Shown: positions 48,496 through 60,511, counted from the first letter of the stretch. The stretch: 64,000 bases of DNA from Zantedeschia hybrid cultivar (GCA_030544215.1 JARZZO010000011.1:52821587-52885586); one strand, 5' to 3'. Notes: a model not told the origin generated them from the letters alone. Numbers and translations are program-made.

Positions 48496-49622
48496 TGCTA
48501 TAAGTTCCCGTATAACGGGAAGATTGTGAAGGTCAAAAGCACTCCGTACATTGAGTCATTGGGCTCAGTGACAGCAGAGCAAATTCCGTCCATGATAACT
48601 TCTAGGAAAGGGAAACAACCAGTTCTTTCATCAGTGAATTCTCACCTAAGGCCTAGGTCTGGCATAGGTTGGCAGCTCATGAGTAAGATGGGGTATAGCT
48701 CAGGCTCCAGGTTAGGGAAAGAAGAACAAGGCATTCGTGACCCCATCTCTGAGAACCCTGTCAGTGGGGGATGTGGCCTGGGTTATAAGTTTACTGAACC
48801 ACCAAAAGGAACAAATAAGTGGTCCCTCATGAACCACTTTGTGAGAAAGAAGCAGGAATTGCCCAGGATAGAGGAAGAAGTGCAAGAATATCATGAGGGT
48901 AGTCAAGAGGAAGACTTTGGCATATCATCCTTGTTTTGTGAATCAAGCAGCCCACCGATAGGGCTTTTCTTGGCCAGGAACGAACCAGCTCCGGCTGCGT
49001 TCATTCCTTTCTTGTTCCACCCACCTTCTGTCCCAATGCTCTCAGCTCCGATCGACGCCATTTCTTCGGAATGTTTCATGTTACAGGCGTTCGGTCACGA
49101 AAAAAAAAGTCCAATTCCCATTCTGAGGGAGGGGAAGTCACTTTCGAGGAGCTTGCGTGGTGGGGCAACCCCACCATCATTGAATCTTTGTCCCAAGGGT
49201 CTACCCTTGTCCCATCCAGGACAAAACTGACCCATTCTCCAAGCCATGTACATAGAAGTTTAGGAATTAGGATAGCTTCCTCCCTGTCTAGAAATTGTAG
49301 GGCTAAGCAAGTTCCTTCATTCTTAGTTCAGGAATTAGCAAATAAGTGTAAAGCTTTGAAAAAGTTGGATAAGTTTCTTCAAATAGGGGTCATCTCCGAA
49401 CCATTGGAGTTAGTGAAAAACGAGTCTTGTAGTGATGGTCTGGGAGTATTTGAGCTTAGTGAAGAGGAAGAGGTGGATGACTTGGTCGAACCACTTGTCA
49501 ATGGGACGAGACGGTTTGATGAACCTTCATCAGCCATCGACGAACCCACTAAAGAAGTCAACCTTAGAACAGAGGAGGATCCGAAGATAGTGCTAATTAG
49601 TGCCCGTTTGAGTCCAGAATAA
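48496..49622 (+). pseudogene. Tat G-patch and protease-RT linker
   Basis: Contains a G-patch-like segment (GIGWQLMSKMGYSSGSRLGKEEQGI, about 48660-48730), a feature found between protease and RT in plant Tat-type elements. The frame moves by -1 at a nine-adenine tract (49100-49108). After it the linker continues with EGGEVTFEELAWWGNP. It ends with TAA at 49620-49622, just before the RT. Confidence 0.75.
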
Positions 49623-52013
49623 GAAGGGTCCATAATAGCCGTGCGCCAAGAACACCGTGATGGGTTCGCTTGGTCATACGAGGATATGCCCGGATTAAAC
49701 ACAGAGTTGGTGGAACATCGGCTAATCCTCAAGCCTGATGCTAAACCCGTGAAACAAAAGTTGAGACGGCTACAACCGGAATTAGCACTTAAAGTAAAAG
49801 AAGAGGTTGACAAATTACACAAGGCCAAGTTCATCCGGGTAGTGCTCTATCCTAAGTGGGTGGCTAATATCGTCCCTGTGGCAAAAAAAGACAGGAAGGT
49901 TAGAGTTTGCTTAGACTTTTGCAACCTCAATCAAGCCTGCCCAAAGGATGATTTCCCACTACCTCATATAGACTTGCTGGTTGATAACACGGCTGGATTT
50001 GAGATGTTGTCCTTTATGGACGATTTTTCGGGATATAATCAAATCTGACTAGCTGAGGAAGACCAAGAGAAAACATCTTTCATAACTCCATGGGGAACTT
50101 ATTGCTACATGGTCATGCCATTTGGGCTTAAGAATGCTGGAGCCACCTACCAGAGGGCTATGATGGCAATTTTTCATGACATGATTCACATCGACATGGA
50201 GGTTTATGTGGATGATATCTCGGTGAAATCTAAAACCAGAAAGGGACATGCTCAAATCCTTGGGGCTGTAATGCAGAGGTCAAGGGAGCACCAACTGAAA
50301 ATGAACCCAAAAAAGTGCGTATTTGGTGTTTCTTCTGGTAAATTGCTAGGGTTCATGGTGAGCAGAAGGGGGATTGAAGTTGATCCAGACAAAGTGAAGG
50401 CGATAGTGGAAATGCCCCCACCTAAAAATGTCAGGGATATAAAGGGTCTCATCGACCGTTTGCAATTCATCAGACGGTTCATATCTCAACATTCTGTGAG
50501 ATGTAAACCCTTTTATGATCTATTGAAAGGAGGGGCAAAGTTTATTTGGAGCGATAAGTGTCAAAAGGCCTTCCACGAGTTGAAGAGCTATCTCCTCAAT
50601 CCACCAGTCCTTATGGCCCCTATCCCGGGGCGGCCTCTATTGCTATATGTCTCTACCACTGAAGAATCAGCTGGAGCAGTATTGGCCCAACTTGACGACG
50701 AGAAGAGAGAAAGAGCAGTGTACTATCTTTCCAAGCTCTTCAACGATGCCGAAAAGCGATACACTGCTAAGGAAAGGACATGTGTGGCCGTCGTCTGGGT
50801 AGTGCAGAAATTGAAGCACTACTTCCTCGCCCACGAGGTCAAACTCCTAGCAAGAATAGACCCGATCAAATATTTGCTAGAACGGCCAGTTGTGACAGAT
50901 AGGTTGGTGCGATGGCAGACTTTCTTGAACCAATTTGACATCACCTATGTAAATCAGAAGGCTGTGAAGGGGCAAGCAATTGCCGAACACCTAGCTCATC
51001 ATCCGCTGCCTACATTTTCACCCGTCAACGAGGAATTCCCGGATGAGGAGTTGGGTCTAATAGTGTATGATACTCCATCCTGGGTCCTTTATTTCGACGG
51101 GGCACTTAATTCTCAAGGCAGTGGGATAGGGGTGGTCCTCGTATCTCCAGAAGGGGTAAGTATTCCGCACGCTTGCCAACTCTCCTTCTCAGTGACCAAT
51201 AATGTCGTTGAATATGAGGCTCTCCTAGCTGGCTTAAAATTGGCGTTGGTTCTTAACGTCTTGGAATTGAGGATAATTGGAGACTCTCAACTAACCCTCC
51301 GCCAAACCGTGGGCAACTACCAAACCCGGGATTCAAAATTGAAGCTGTATCAGGAGTTAGTGAAGTCACTAACCAGGCATTTCAGAAGGATCACCTGCGT
51401 ACATGTGCCTAGGTCTCAGAATATCCTAGCAGATGCCCTGGCCTCCTTATCTTCAGCACTAGAGATTCCTGTCACCAAAGGTTCAGCCACCATCACTCTG
51501 CATAAGCAAGACTCGCCCTCCTTCCGGAACCCCTGGTTCCAACAATTCCTCCGTCCATCTGAGCACATCTCTACTATCACGGATGAACTCACCCCCGATT
51601 GGGATGATGGGAATCCATGGTATTTTGATATCATGAACTATCTCCGCAATGGATCATTCTCATCTTATGCCACATCTTCTGACCATAAGGCTATCCGCCG
51701 TGCATCTCAACGATACCTTATCTTAGGCAGTCGCCTTTTCAGAAGATCCTTTAGCGGAGTGCTTCTTCGGTGTCTAGATGATGCCGAAATCCATCATGTC
51801 ATAGAAGCATCTCATGCCAGTGATTGTGGCGGTCATATTTATGGTCGTGCCTTAGCTCAGAAGCTCCTCATGTCCTATTATTGGCCTTCAATGGAGGCTG
51901 ATTGTTCCATATTTGTTCAGAGGTGTTTGAAATGCCAGTTACATGCTAACAAGGTTCATGCACCTTCATCATCTCTCAAATCCGTCATTTTCCCGTGGCC
52001 CTTCGCCATGTAG
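49623..52013 (+). pseudogene. Tat reverse transcriptase, two RNase H domains, zinc finger
   Basis: RT: FAWSYEDMPGL, VCLDFCNLNQACPKDDFPLP, FMDDFSGYNQ, then MPFGLKNAGATYQR and the catalytic YVDD at 50204-50215. Ty3-type RNase H follows (WSDKCQKAFHELK, YLSKLFNDAEKRY). A second, archaeal-type RNase H starts near 51080 (LYFDGALNSQGSGIGVVL, NNVVEYEALLAGL), the hallmark of the Tat lineage. The integrase zinc finger (H..H..C..C) is at about 51790-51955. A TGA at 50046-50048 interrupts the RT, in place of an Arg codon usual at this site, and a TAG at 52011-52013 separates the integrase core. Confidence 0.9.
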
Positions 52014-52874
52014 GCATTCGACGTTATAGGACCTTTGGAGGATCGATCAGGCAAAATAAAAAGGAAATCATTTATCTTAACCGCCACTGAATATTTCACT
52101 AAATGGGCTGAAGCGGAAGCATTTGCAGAAGTCAAAGCATCCACGGTGGTGAAGTTCATCAAGCGCAACATTCTCGCCAGGTTCGGGACACCGCGCGATC
52201 TCATCACCGACAATGGACCACAATTCATCTCCCAAGAGCTCCAGGACATGTGCAGTAAGTATGGCATTAATTTGCACCATTTTTCGCCTTACTACCCACA
52301 AGGAAATGGTCAGGCTGAAGCCACCAATAAAACTCTCATTCGAATCATCAAAAGAACTTGCAGATCTCACAATTATTCAGACTGGCCGGATCGCCTAGTA
52401 GAAGCTCTTTGGGCATACCGTAGTTCTGTCCGAACCCCCACCGGACAAACACCTTATTCACTAACATTCGGAACAGATGCGGTACTCCCATACGAGATTC
52501 TCCTCCCTTCTCTAAGAGTGCAGTTGGACAATGGAATTAGCGACGCCGAACGTCGTAAGGCCATGTTAACCCAACTGGAACTGTTAGACGAGAAAAGGAT
52601 GATGGCGGCAAACCATGCTCAAGTTTACAGAAATAGGATCGCAAGATTCTACACAAAGAAGGTTCTCGAAAGAAAGTTTGAAATTGGGGAAATGGTACTC
52701 AAAAGAAAAATGATCAAAATTCCTGGTCCCAGGAGCAAATTGCAAGAAAATTGGGAAGGTCCATTTGTAATCAAGGAGGCCTACTCAGGTAATGCATACC
52801 GCTTAATCAATGAAAAAGGAGAGGAGTTACCCCACCCATGGAATGGGGTTTATCTGAAGAAGTTTTATCCATGA
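52014..52874 (+). pseudogene. Tat integrase core and C-terminus
   Basis: In frame with the RT. It holds FDVIGPLEDRSG, TDNGPQFISQEL and YYPQGNGQAEATNKTL, giving the D-D-E catalytic triad, and ends NGVYLKKFYP. No chromodomain is present, as expected for Tat/Athila-type elements. It would cut and join element ends to the target. Confidence 0.9.
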
Positions 52875-53368
52875 AAACACAAAAAAATAAAAAAAAAATC
52901 AAAAATCTCAAAAAAAATCGAATATCCAAAAGCATCAAAAATATTTTGTAGATATGTACATACTTCAATGAAAATGACAAAAAAATCAGAAAAAACACAA
53001 AATCCAACTGTTTGGTGACTGCCATGTAACCCCCTGTCTAGGTCTAGTTGCATGATAGATTGGGTTAACATTAAGGTTTGGCTAAGACTTTGGTCCACCA
53101 GAACCTTGGACGTGTCTACTTTACTTTCATACGGATCCCTATGATCATCCTGAGATGCACACACTTACACGTTTTTTCAAAAGAGAACCTTTTTAAAAAT
53201 GAGTTCAAAGTTTTTAGTATACTGTCAAAATACAACCTTTGCTCTTCGTCCCTCGACCGATCAGGACAGTTGATGCCCTTAAACAGTCGAGCTCAGCAAA
53301 TTGCGGTTCCTCTACAACCCGATAGATGTAATCCCTCAAAAGGGCCCAAAAAATGAAATGTAAAGGAC
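52875..53368. other. Non-coding stretch after integrase
   Basis: Begins A-rich and then turns to mixed sequence. No ORF or repeat family is recognised. It ends at the duplication CAGAG of the nested solo LTR. Confidence 0.5.
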
Positions 53369-53561
53369 CAGAGTGTAGACACGCTAATTTTGACATCATT
53401 TCGAGTAAATTTCATATCATATAATAATGCCTCATAATGGTCTGATATTTAATCATTGATTAATTTTTATTGATCTTTTGAGTGTCGGGTTTAACAGACA
53501 TGTTTAAGTTAATCAATTAAATTGATTTTAATTCAAGTTTCAGTTAAAATATGAAGAAGTC

Positions 53562-53860
53562 TAAAAGACGTCGACATGTGTGGACGCTATTTAGAATTTA
53601 TTCTTACTTTAACGTTTAAATTTGAATTTTAATCAGTTGATTAATTAACTAAAAGACGTCTTCCAGGCACGATGCGTTTTAGGTTTCCTAAGCTATTTCT
53701 ACTTCTCTTCCGGATGTTTATCCTTATCTTAATTAGTGTAAAAGGCGTCTATACGTGTAGACGCGTTTTATCTAATTACAGATAAAGATAAGTTTCCCGG
53801 ATATTTATCTTTATCTTAATCAATCTGATAGGCGTCTTCCATGGTTGACGCGTTTTAGAT
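53562..53860. repeat. Four-hairpin array in the nested solo LTR
   Basis: Palindromes at about 53562-53595, 53650-53683, 53738-53771 and 53826-53860, of the form AAAAGGCGTCT-loop-AGACGCGTTTTA. Spacing is 88 bp. The third and fourth extend outward through CTTATCTTAATTAG and its partner CTAATTACAGATAAAG, giving arms of about 40 bp. Arms resemble those in the 21-24 kb solo LTR. Confidence 0.85.
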
Positions 53861-53957
53861 AATTACAGATAAAGATGAATTAATCTATATTTATCTGTTG
53901 ATTAAGATGGATAAATCTCAAATTTCTTCATGTAAATCCGTGGACGCAGAAGAAGTC

Positions 53958-53965
53958 TATAAATA
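53958..53965 (+). promoter_or_regulatory. TATA box of the nested solo LTR
   Basis: TATAAATA, about 100 bp after the last hairpin, in the context AGTCTATAAATATCC. Confidence 0.6.
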
Positions 53966-54732
53966 TCCTTCACTTGAATGGGTGAAGAAAAAAAAGAGTT
54001 GGTGATTAATTAATGATTGAGGCGATATCGAATTGAAGATCGAAGCAACGACGTCCAAACGCCGAAGTGCTGCTGTTTCCAGAAGTCGGCGTCCAGTCTT
54101 CGTCCAATCTTCATCCATTCAAGATCAAGGCTTTTCATTCTTCACCAACCGGCATAAGTTTTTCAATTCATTATCTTCATTTCTGCATTCTTTTCAATTC
54201 ATCTTCATTTCCTATTAATCCTACATTCTTCATCACATCACTCCATGCAACACATACAACACTAGCATCATTTTCAAAACCAATTTAAAGGGGTTTCAAA
54301 GACCATCCCAACAAGTGAGTTTTCTGTTTAGTTGCATGTTTAAAATTTTGTTTAGAATGGATGCTACTTTTGCTTAAGTTTTTATTGTTTCTTCATTTCT
54401 CTTTCTATTTTCTTGCAAAGAATTAAAAGGGGAGGAAATCAACAAACAAAATCACAAGGATTCTGGACGATCCTCAACTTCAACAGCAATCAAAGCAAGA
54501 TCAAAGAAAAGGAAGGGCTCTCTTTCTTCAGCCGGTTGAAGAGAGGGAATCAAGAGCTCAACATCTCCCGCGTTCAAACAGGTAGGCGATCAAAATCTTC
54601 TTTTGGAACTTTTAAATCAAAAGTTTCTGGCGATCACTTCACTTAGTTTCTTTTTAATAGGCTTTATTTTGCACTTAAACAACATAGATTTTTCATGATA
54701 ATTACACACTCATTTTAAGCACTCACACAGAG

Positions 54733-55944
54733 CACGTGAAGAGGGCAGTGTCTCCGCAGGCGGAATATCAAATAACCCCGAGAAATGTCAAGAGTGGAAA
54801 AGAAATACAAAAGAAAAGAAAAGGGGGGTTCAAGCAATCAGAAAAAAAGCCTGGTCGTGACCGTGCCTGGCCATAAAATCTACCAAAGGCCTGAAAAGTC
54901 AAAATAGGGGCATCTAGGAAGTCAAAAGGGATCCGTTTTGTCACAGCTCGCCCTTTTAACGGTTTTGTTGATCCACCTGTGAGGTTTGTCTCCAAAATTT
55001 CTTCACTTGTTCTCCCTCAAGGTTTAGCACAAGATAGCTATCTAATGACTGAATATCATTTTAAAATAGTTCGTTTTTCAAAAATCATCACATGCTCACA
55101 TGATCACAGGAGTCTAAAATGGGTGAAGAGTAATGTCAGTGTTTCTGGTGAACTAATTTCTTAACCATAATCTCAATGTGTACTCTTAAAACTTCGGGCT
55201 TAGGTCAATGCATGCGCGTCACCAATCGATGCGACGGCGTCTGATTCCGGGTCAGCGTCGCGCGGTTGACCGTTAGGGTTCCAAGGTGTTCCAGCATATA
55301 CCTTCTAGATTGTGAGGAAAGAGACCCGGGTCGGGCAAATCATTTACCTCGAAAACTTTTTGGGCAAACTTGGTGGTCGGGAGCAGCTGGGAGCCTAAGC
55401 ATGGCATGACGGTATTGTCATCAGTATGAGTCTTAACCGGTCAAGGTTAATTCGAGGAGTCTAGAGGCCCAAATCAATCTAGATGCGTGCTTAGGATACC
55501 TGGGAAGTTGAGTGTGCATTCCCCTTTCATCATTCGACCAGACTAAGTTTGGGCAGTCACCAGGTGGGTGGAATAAAAAAAAAAAAAAAAAAACATATTT
55601 TCATTCATCACACACCTCATTTGTTAAATACCCACCAGCATTTGCATATTTACTTGTCGCATTAGTTTCAATATTCTTCCTTTTGTCTGGTTAGTAGGAC
55701 ACGACCCCTTGACCCTATGCGAAGGCTAGGGAAAAGATAGTTGCTCTTTTTTTGGGCAAGGGGCCGAAAACAGATACTACTAACTGTTTCCACTGATGTT
55801 GTGCATGCAGAAATAATAGGTTTGGATAGAAAGCCGAACAAGAAGTGCCCAGATATAAATAGTGAAATATGCAAGCATAACATAATAATCATACATCTCG
55901 ACACAGGGGCATACCCCTGCATCAGCTCCCAATCCCTCTCCCTC
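54733..55944. other. Non-coding stretch between solo LTR and antisense gene 1
   Basis: Holds an A17-18 run near 55575. No sense ORF is credible. It would include the 3' UTR and terminator of the antisense gene to its right. Confidence 0.5.
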
Positions 55945-58814
55945 TCAATCTCTCTTCCTTCCTTCCACGTCATCATCTCTCCTATCTCGAGAAAGGTGCC
56001 TCATCTGACTCTCGGCATCATCCTCCCGAGCACGGCGATGCCCTGACGCCGGTCGCATAGACCCCGATGAGCCAGCGGGTCGCAATGCTCTCCACGCATC
56101 CTCAGCTAGAAGGGAGTCAAGGTCTCTAAAGACAGAGCTCCCAGCAGGTGCCTGGCCAGCCGACGGGGCAGGAATGGGGGGACGAGCTCCTGGGCTCTGT
56201 GTGCCGGATCTCGTAGCTCGCTCTCGCCCCTTCTTCATCACTCGGTCCCACAGGGTTCGGTACTTGAAATCAAGCTCCTGCACCTCTGTCTGTGACCTCG
56301 TCAGCTCCTCCCGTAAGCCAGCTATCTTACCCTCCCAGTACACGTCTGGGTGGGATCCTTCTCTCGCCCTGGCCCGAGCTGTCCGCTCCTCTAAGACCTG
56401 GTCTCTCAACTGTTGATTGAGGCTCTCCAACTCTTGCGCCCTGGCTAAGGCGGTCTCCACCTCCTGACGCTGCAAAGGAACTCAGGGTCAAACAAGCTCA
56501 ATCATTATAACACAGGAGCAGAACAAGTCTCACCTGCTGTGCCAAATCTGCCTCTCGGGCCTCCGCACGACGGAGAGCGTCTTGCAGTCTCGCCTCCCAA
56601 TCAGCAGGGGCAGCTGGCCCCTGGGATGATGAGCCCGCACCAGGATCCCCTCGCAGCCCGTGACGGGCTAGCGTCTCTCTCTGCATCACAAGGGTTTTTT
56701 TCACAAAAATAAGATGGACAATCTCACACCCGAATTTAGAAATCAGACTTCTCACCAATTCCCTAATCTGGTGAAGCAGGTCACTCGTCTGCAGAACCAG
56801 AATCTCATTCTGATTCTTTAGGATATGCACGGCTTCAGTTTCAGGCATCTGTTGCAGGAATATCACTAAGGTTAGTCCATAGAAAATTTGAGTGAAATAG
56901 ACTGAAGGGTTTAAGTGACGTACCCGCCGCGCATCCAGAAACATTCGGTCTGAGTACCGCCGGGCATAATCCCCCATGTATCTGAAGCTGTTTCGCAGGG
57001 ATTTATCCTCGTGCAGGGCATCCCCGGTGCGGTGCCACACTTCAATCTCAGCCCGCCTCACCACTCGCCAATCCTGACCAATAGCAGAAGATCGGCGACG
57101 ACTGCGGTTCATATCAGGATAGGTCGGATAGGCGAGTAGAGGCTGATGCCATCCCCATGTGCGGTAGGCCATCCGAACAAAGAGGCCGTCACAGATGTTC
57201 ACGCACAACAAGGGCACCTCCCGCCAGAACTGAGAGAGACTCTGGGACACCCATGGATGATCGGCCAGGTCCTCCTCTGCATATGGCATCCACACCACCT
57301 GAATGAAACAAAGGGTCAGACCTAATCATTTGCTCAGATGCACATATATTTCAAATCACTCACCATATGAGGAGGAAATGTGTCGAGTTGGGCACGGATG
57401 TCCTCCACGCGGTACAGCACGGGGCGATAATCCCGGATCATTTCCCACCGCGCCATGAGTGGAGTCCATCCCTCACGGTCCGCAGAAACGGTCCCTCGGC
57501 CGATGGGGAAGCGGGTATAACCCCAGATCTGCAAAAGACAACACAGTCAGTGCCAATCAACATAAGTGAGGACGGAGATCCACAACCTAGAGGATTACCA
57601 GAAGAAAAGGTGTGAATCCACCCAAGTTGCCAGAGCCCTGACGGTAGCTCACCATATGAGAGAAAAGGTGACCCACCATCGCAGCTCCCCACGCCATCTT
57701 CTTCGCCGCTTGAAGGTCCTCCAACAGCGGCAGGTACTTCAGGTTGACTCTGTCCGAGGCTGTAGCAAATAGCAGCCTCCCGAACAGGAACAAGAGAAAG
57801 ATCCGTAGATGCTCGTCATCTGAGTGGCCATCCAAGTCCAAGAGCGCCTCCACTCTCTCGGCAAAAGCCTCCAGAGTCTCGCTCGGCATTCGCCGTACCC
57901 AGCTCAACCCCACAGACCGGGCGAAATGTCCGAGGGATATGTGAGATAGCGCTCCTTGGACCCGGTAATACCCCTCTCCCAGGAGTCGATCTGATAGCTG
58001 CCTGTAATCCCTGAGCTCGGGACCCACTACCGGATCACCAATGACCGGCAAGCCGGTCAAGAAAGAGACGTCCTCCAGTGTGGGTAGCATGTGTCCCCAC
58101 GGCATGATGAAGGCCCTGCATCTGTCATCCTAGCGCCCCTGCAGAGCCACTAAGAAGGGCGCATCCACCATGAACAGTCGGATCCGGAACAGCGGCCCGA
58201 ACCCAAACGCGTCCACCTGGAAAAGGAGCCGATCGGGCAGCGCATGGTACCAGGCCTAGACCAACTCCCAAGAAACTCGGCCTCGGACTCTCTGTGGACC
58301 CTGAAAATCCCAACAAATATTAAAAGTTAGGGGCATGTTCATAAAAAAAAGACGGGCGGCGGGGCCGCCCGCCGTCCGCTCTGGCGGGCGGCAGGGACGT
58401 CCACCGTCCGTACGAATGGACGGCACGGTCTCCCGCCGTCCTCCACAGGTCGCCATGGGAAGGGGGGGAACCCAAAGGACTCACCTTCTTCTTCTTCGGG
58501 GGCACCTCTCCGTTGCCACCGCCTTCCTCATCACCTTCTCCTTCTCCTTCTTCTTCCTCTTCATCTTCCGTTGCCGCCGTCCTCCCTTCTTCTTCTTCTT
58601 CCTCTCCGGCGCGAAGCGACTCCTCGTCGTCGCCGCCGCCAACATCCTCCTCGCCGCCGCCGCCGCGGACGTCCACCTCGTCACCGCGGACGTCCACGTC
58701 GTCGCCGCCGCCACGGACGTCCACCTCGTCGCCGCCGCCGCCACTGGAGCTCGCTCCATCGCCACCGCCGGTCCTCCTCCTCCTAAGGGAGCGGGGAAGC
58801 CAAACTCTCGCCAT
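55945..58814 (-). pseudogene. Antisense gene 1: plant mobile domain protein, 7 exons
   Basis: Opposite in direction to gag-pol. Inferred exons, all phase 0 with GT/AG borders: 58814-58485, 58300-57653, 57528-57364, 57298-56924, 56848-56756, 56680-56534, 56469-55945; about 760 codons. Exon 1 encodes a basic start (MARVWLPRSLRRRR), a Gly/Asp/Glu-rich stretch and PPKKKK, a possible nuclear signal. Exon 2 has the plant mobile domain signature (FGPLFRIRLFMVDAPFLVAL, MPWGHMLPTLEDVSFLTGLPV). Exons 5-7 are rich in coiled-coil heptads (ALARAQELESLNQQLRDQ). PMD proteins include MAIN/MAIL1, linked to silencing and genome stability, and related copies ride in transposons. Two TAG codons in exon 2 (58256-58258 and near 58130) stand where Trp would fit. 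The splice model is my inference. Confidence 0.78.
58351..58442. repeat. Hairpins in intron 1 of antisense gene 1
   Basis: Contains GACGGGCGGC-GGG-GCCGCCCGCC-type and CCGTCCGTACGAATGGACGG-type stem-loops, the GGACGG family also found in the leader and upstream of this gene. Confidence 0.75.
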
Positions 58815-58894
58815 GGATGGAAGGGTGGGAAAAATTTTGGAATCGGAGAAGAGGAAGAAAAGGGGTAAGGGTGGAGAACAAGAGAGCCCAGGGC

Positions 58895-58903
58895 CTCTTA
58901 AAG
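58895..58903 (-). promoter_or_regulatory. TATA-like motif of antisense gene 1
   Basis: The minus strand reads CTTTAAGAG about 82 bp before the ATG at 58814, between the hairpin array and the start codon. A weak match; the position is what suggests it. Confidence 0.35.
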
Positions 58904-58918
58904 CCATCCGGCTCGCCC

Positions 58919-59037
58919 GACGGCCAGCCGCCTGGCCGTCCGCCAGAGTGGACGGCCACGGGCGTGGCCGTCCCACGCAGTGGACGGCCAGCCGCCTGGC
59001 CGTCTGCCAGCGTGGACGGCCACGGCCGTGGCCGCCC
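58919..59037. repeat. Four-hairpin array upstream of antisense gene 1
   Basis: Four stem-loops of the GGACGGCCA-loop-TGGCCGTCC type in 119 bp, alternating two stem versions (CCAGCCGCCTGG and CCACGGGCGTGG centres). Same stem family as the leader array at 45113-45392. It lies 105 bp before the ATG. Confidence 0.88.
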
Positions 59038-59124
59038 GACGCTATCCACGTGCCTTTGTCCATTTGAAGGGGAATTTCCAGGAAAATAAAATTCATATTA
59101 TTCACTAAAATTTCAATGGATACA

Positions 59125-60511
59125 TTATTCCAGTGCTCTACGGCCCATGAAAAAGTCACATACAGCAGGTCGTACATTGGTTAAATAGTTCACATATCTT
59201 TTGACTTCCTCTGAAGTCTCTGCTACATCAAGACAAGCTTTTGTGAATCTGGAGTGACGACGCCATGCATGTCGGAATCGCTCTATTGCTTGCGCCTCTC
59301 TCGCGTATCCTGTATGTCTCGGCATGATCAGTGTGTCATGCAAAGCAGGGAGCGGTACCTGTCTGGGAATTCCGATATGGAGATGGCAATGATGTCCTTG
59401 GTACACAGCTAACTCGTCAGGGCCAATTAGCCACAACTCACGCTCACGAGAAGCCTTTGTGGTGAACTCTATATCTCGAAGGATCATCGGGACAAAGATA
59501 AAATTTTCCACGGGCAGGAAGTTCAGGTAATCACGCCAGTCGTCCCTCGTCTTGAGATGAGCCATGAGACACCTGACTTGATCTTCGGGACCAAGAAGCG
59601 AGTGTACAGGATACCATGCGCTATGCTGAAAAATCCGGGAGGCGGAAGTTACTTTTTCATCAAAATCAAAAGATAAATGCATCTCCATCCACAATTGTAA
59701 GGTGAACAAGCTTCCCCTCACAGATCGCCCCATGCTCATGTGGCTAAGCCCTCCATATAGAAGTAACATGATCACCGGGGTAAGAGAATGGCCTCTCCAC
59801 AACAAGCTCAGCACGCTCACATACTCCCTCTCTAGCACAGAGCCTGTAGTGGGAAACCATAAGACTCCCCCAAGAACTAGGCATAAGCCTCGCATCAGCC
59901 TCTCAGATTCGACCGTCTTGCGCTTAATCTCACGGATCAACCAGTACGCAAGGCGATCGACGAGGATTCCTCGACTGTTAGTCATGCGGCATACCTCCCG
60001 TTTATCCTACACTATATCAACAAAGATTTCCTCCCATGCAGGTAAACCAGAGGGATCACCGGTGGCTAGGCCCTCCCAGCCATAGAAGGTTTCTACCTCC
60101 TCCAGCAAAACTGTCGCCTCGAACTCTCGGAACACGAACGTGTGCGTCTCCGGATGCCACAGTTCGAGCAGTGAACCCAGCCCCTCCCAGTGCCAGTGGA
60201 TGAAAGCGAACCACTTTGCAAACACAATGGAACGGGTCAAATTCCACCGATGCATATATACCCTCATGCCTAGGGTAATCACGTCCAGCAGGGCCGCAAG
60301 CCACGCATACTTGCGAGTATGCCTAGCGTCAGGGAATTTGGGAAGAGGCTGCAGGACAACCAAAAGTCAAGAAAGAGAGGAGAGAGCCAAGGTGGACAAC
60401 ATAAAGGTTTGAGCATACCTGTCCATGGGCCACTAGATTGCTGAGGTGGCCTTCTACATCGGATAGAACCTGAGGCTCCCTAGCAGTAGCGCGAGTAGAA
60501 GGTGAAGCCAT
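59125..60511 (-). pseudogene. Antisense gene 2: PMD/DUF7745-like protein, 2 exons
   Basis: Exon 1, 60511-60419, encodes 31 residues from MASPSTRATARE. Exon 2 runs 60348-59125. The intron (60418-60349) begins GTATGC and ends CTGCAG; the phase is 0. About 438 codons. The stretch LLELWHPETHTFVFREFEATVLLEEVETFYGW has the layout of the plant mobile domain/DUF7745 entry motif, and LLLYGGLSHMSMGRSVRGSLFTLQ and the tail with WYP and YLNF fit DUF7745-like proteins of plant repeats. One TAG at 60007-60009 interrupts an otherwise open frame. It lies in tandem with antisense gene 1, 310 bp before it. Function unknown; the domain call is by eye. Confidence 0.7.

Larger units (their letters stand above)
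53374..54727 (+). mobile_element. Nested solo LTR, 1.35 kb
   Basis: Starts TGTAGACACGC, close to the host element's own LTR start TGTAGACACCG, and ends ACTCACA. CAGAG flanks both sides (53369-53373 and 54728-54732). It carries four hairpins in its first 490 bp and a TATAAATA at 53958-53965, an LTR promoter layout. The sequences beyond are otherwise unrelated to its ends. The TG/CA plus 5 bp match is good but not beyond chance on its own. Confidence 0.65.

Noticed and set aside
58335..59089. Plus-strand Ser/Pro- and Ala-rich ORFs
   Set aside because: They are complements of the low-complexity acidic exon 1 and hairpin arrays of antisense gene 1.
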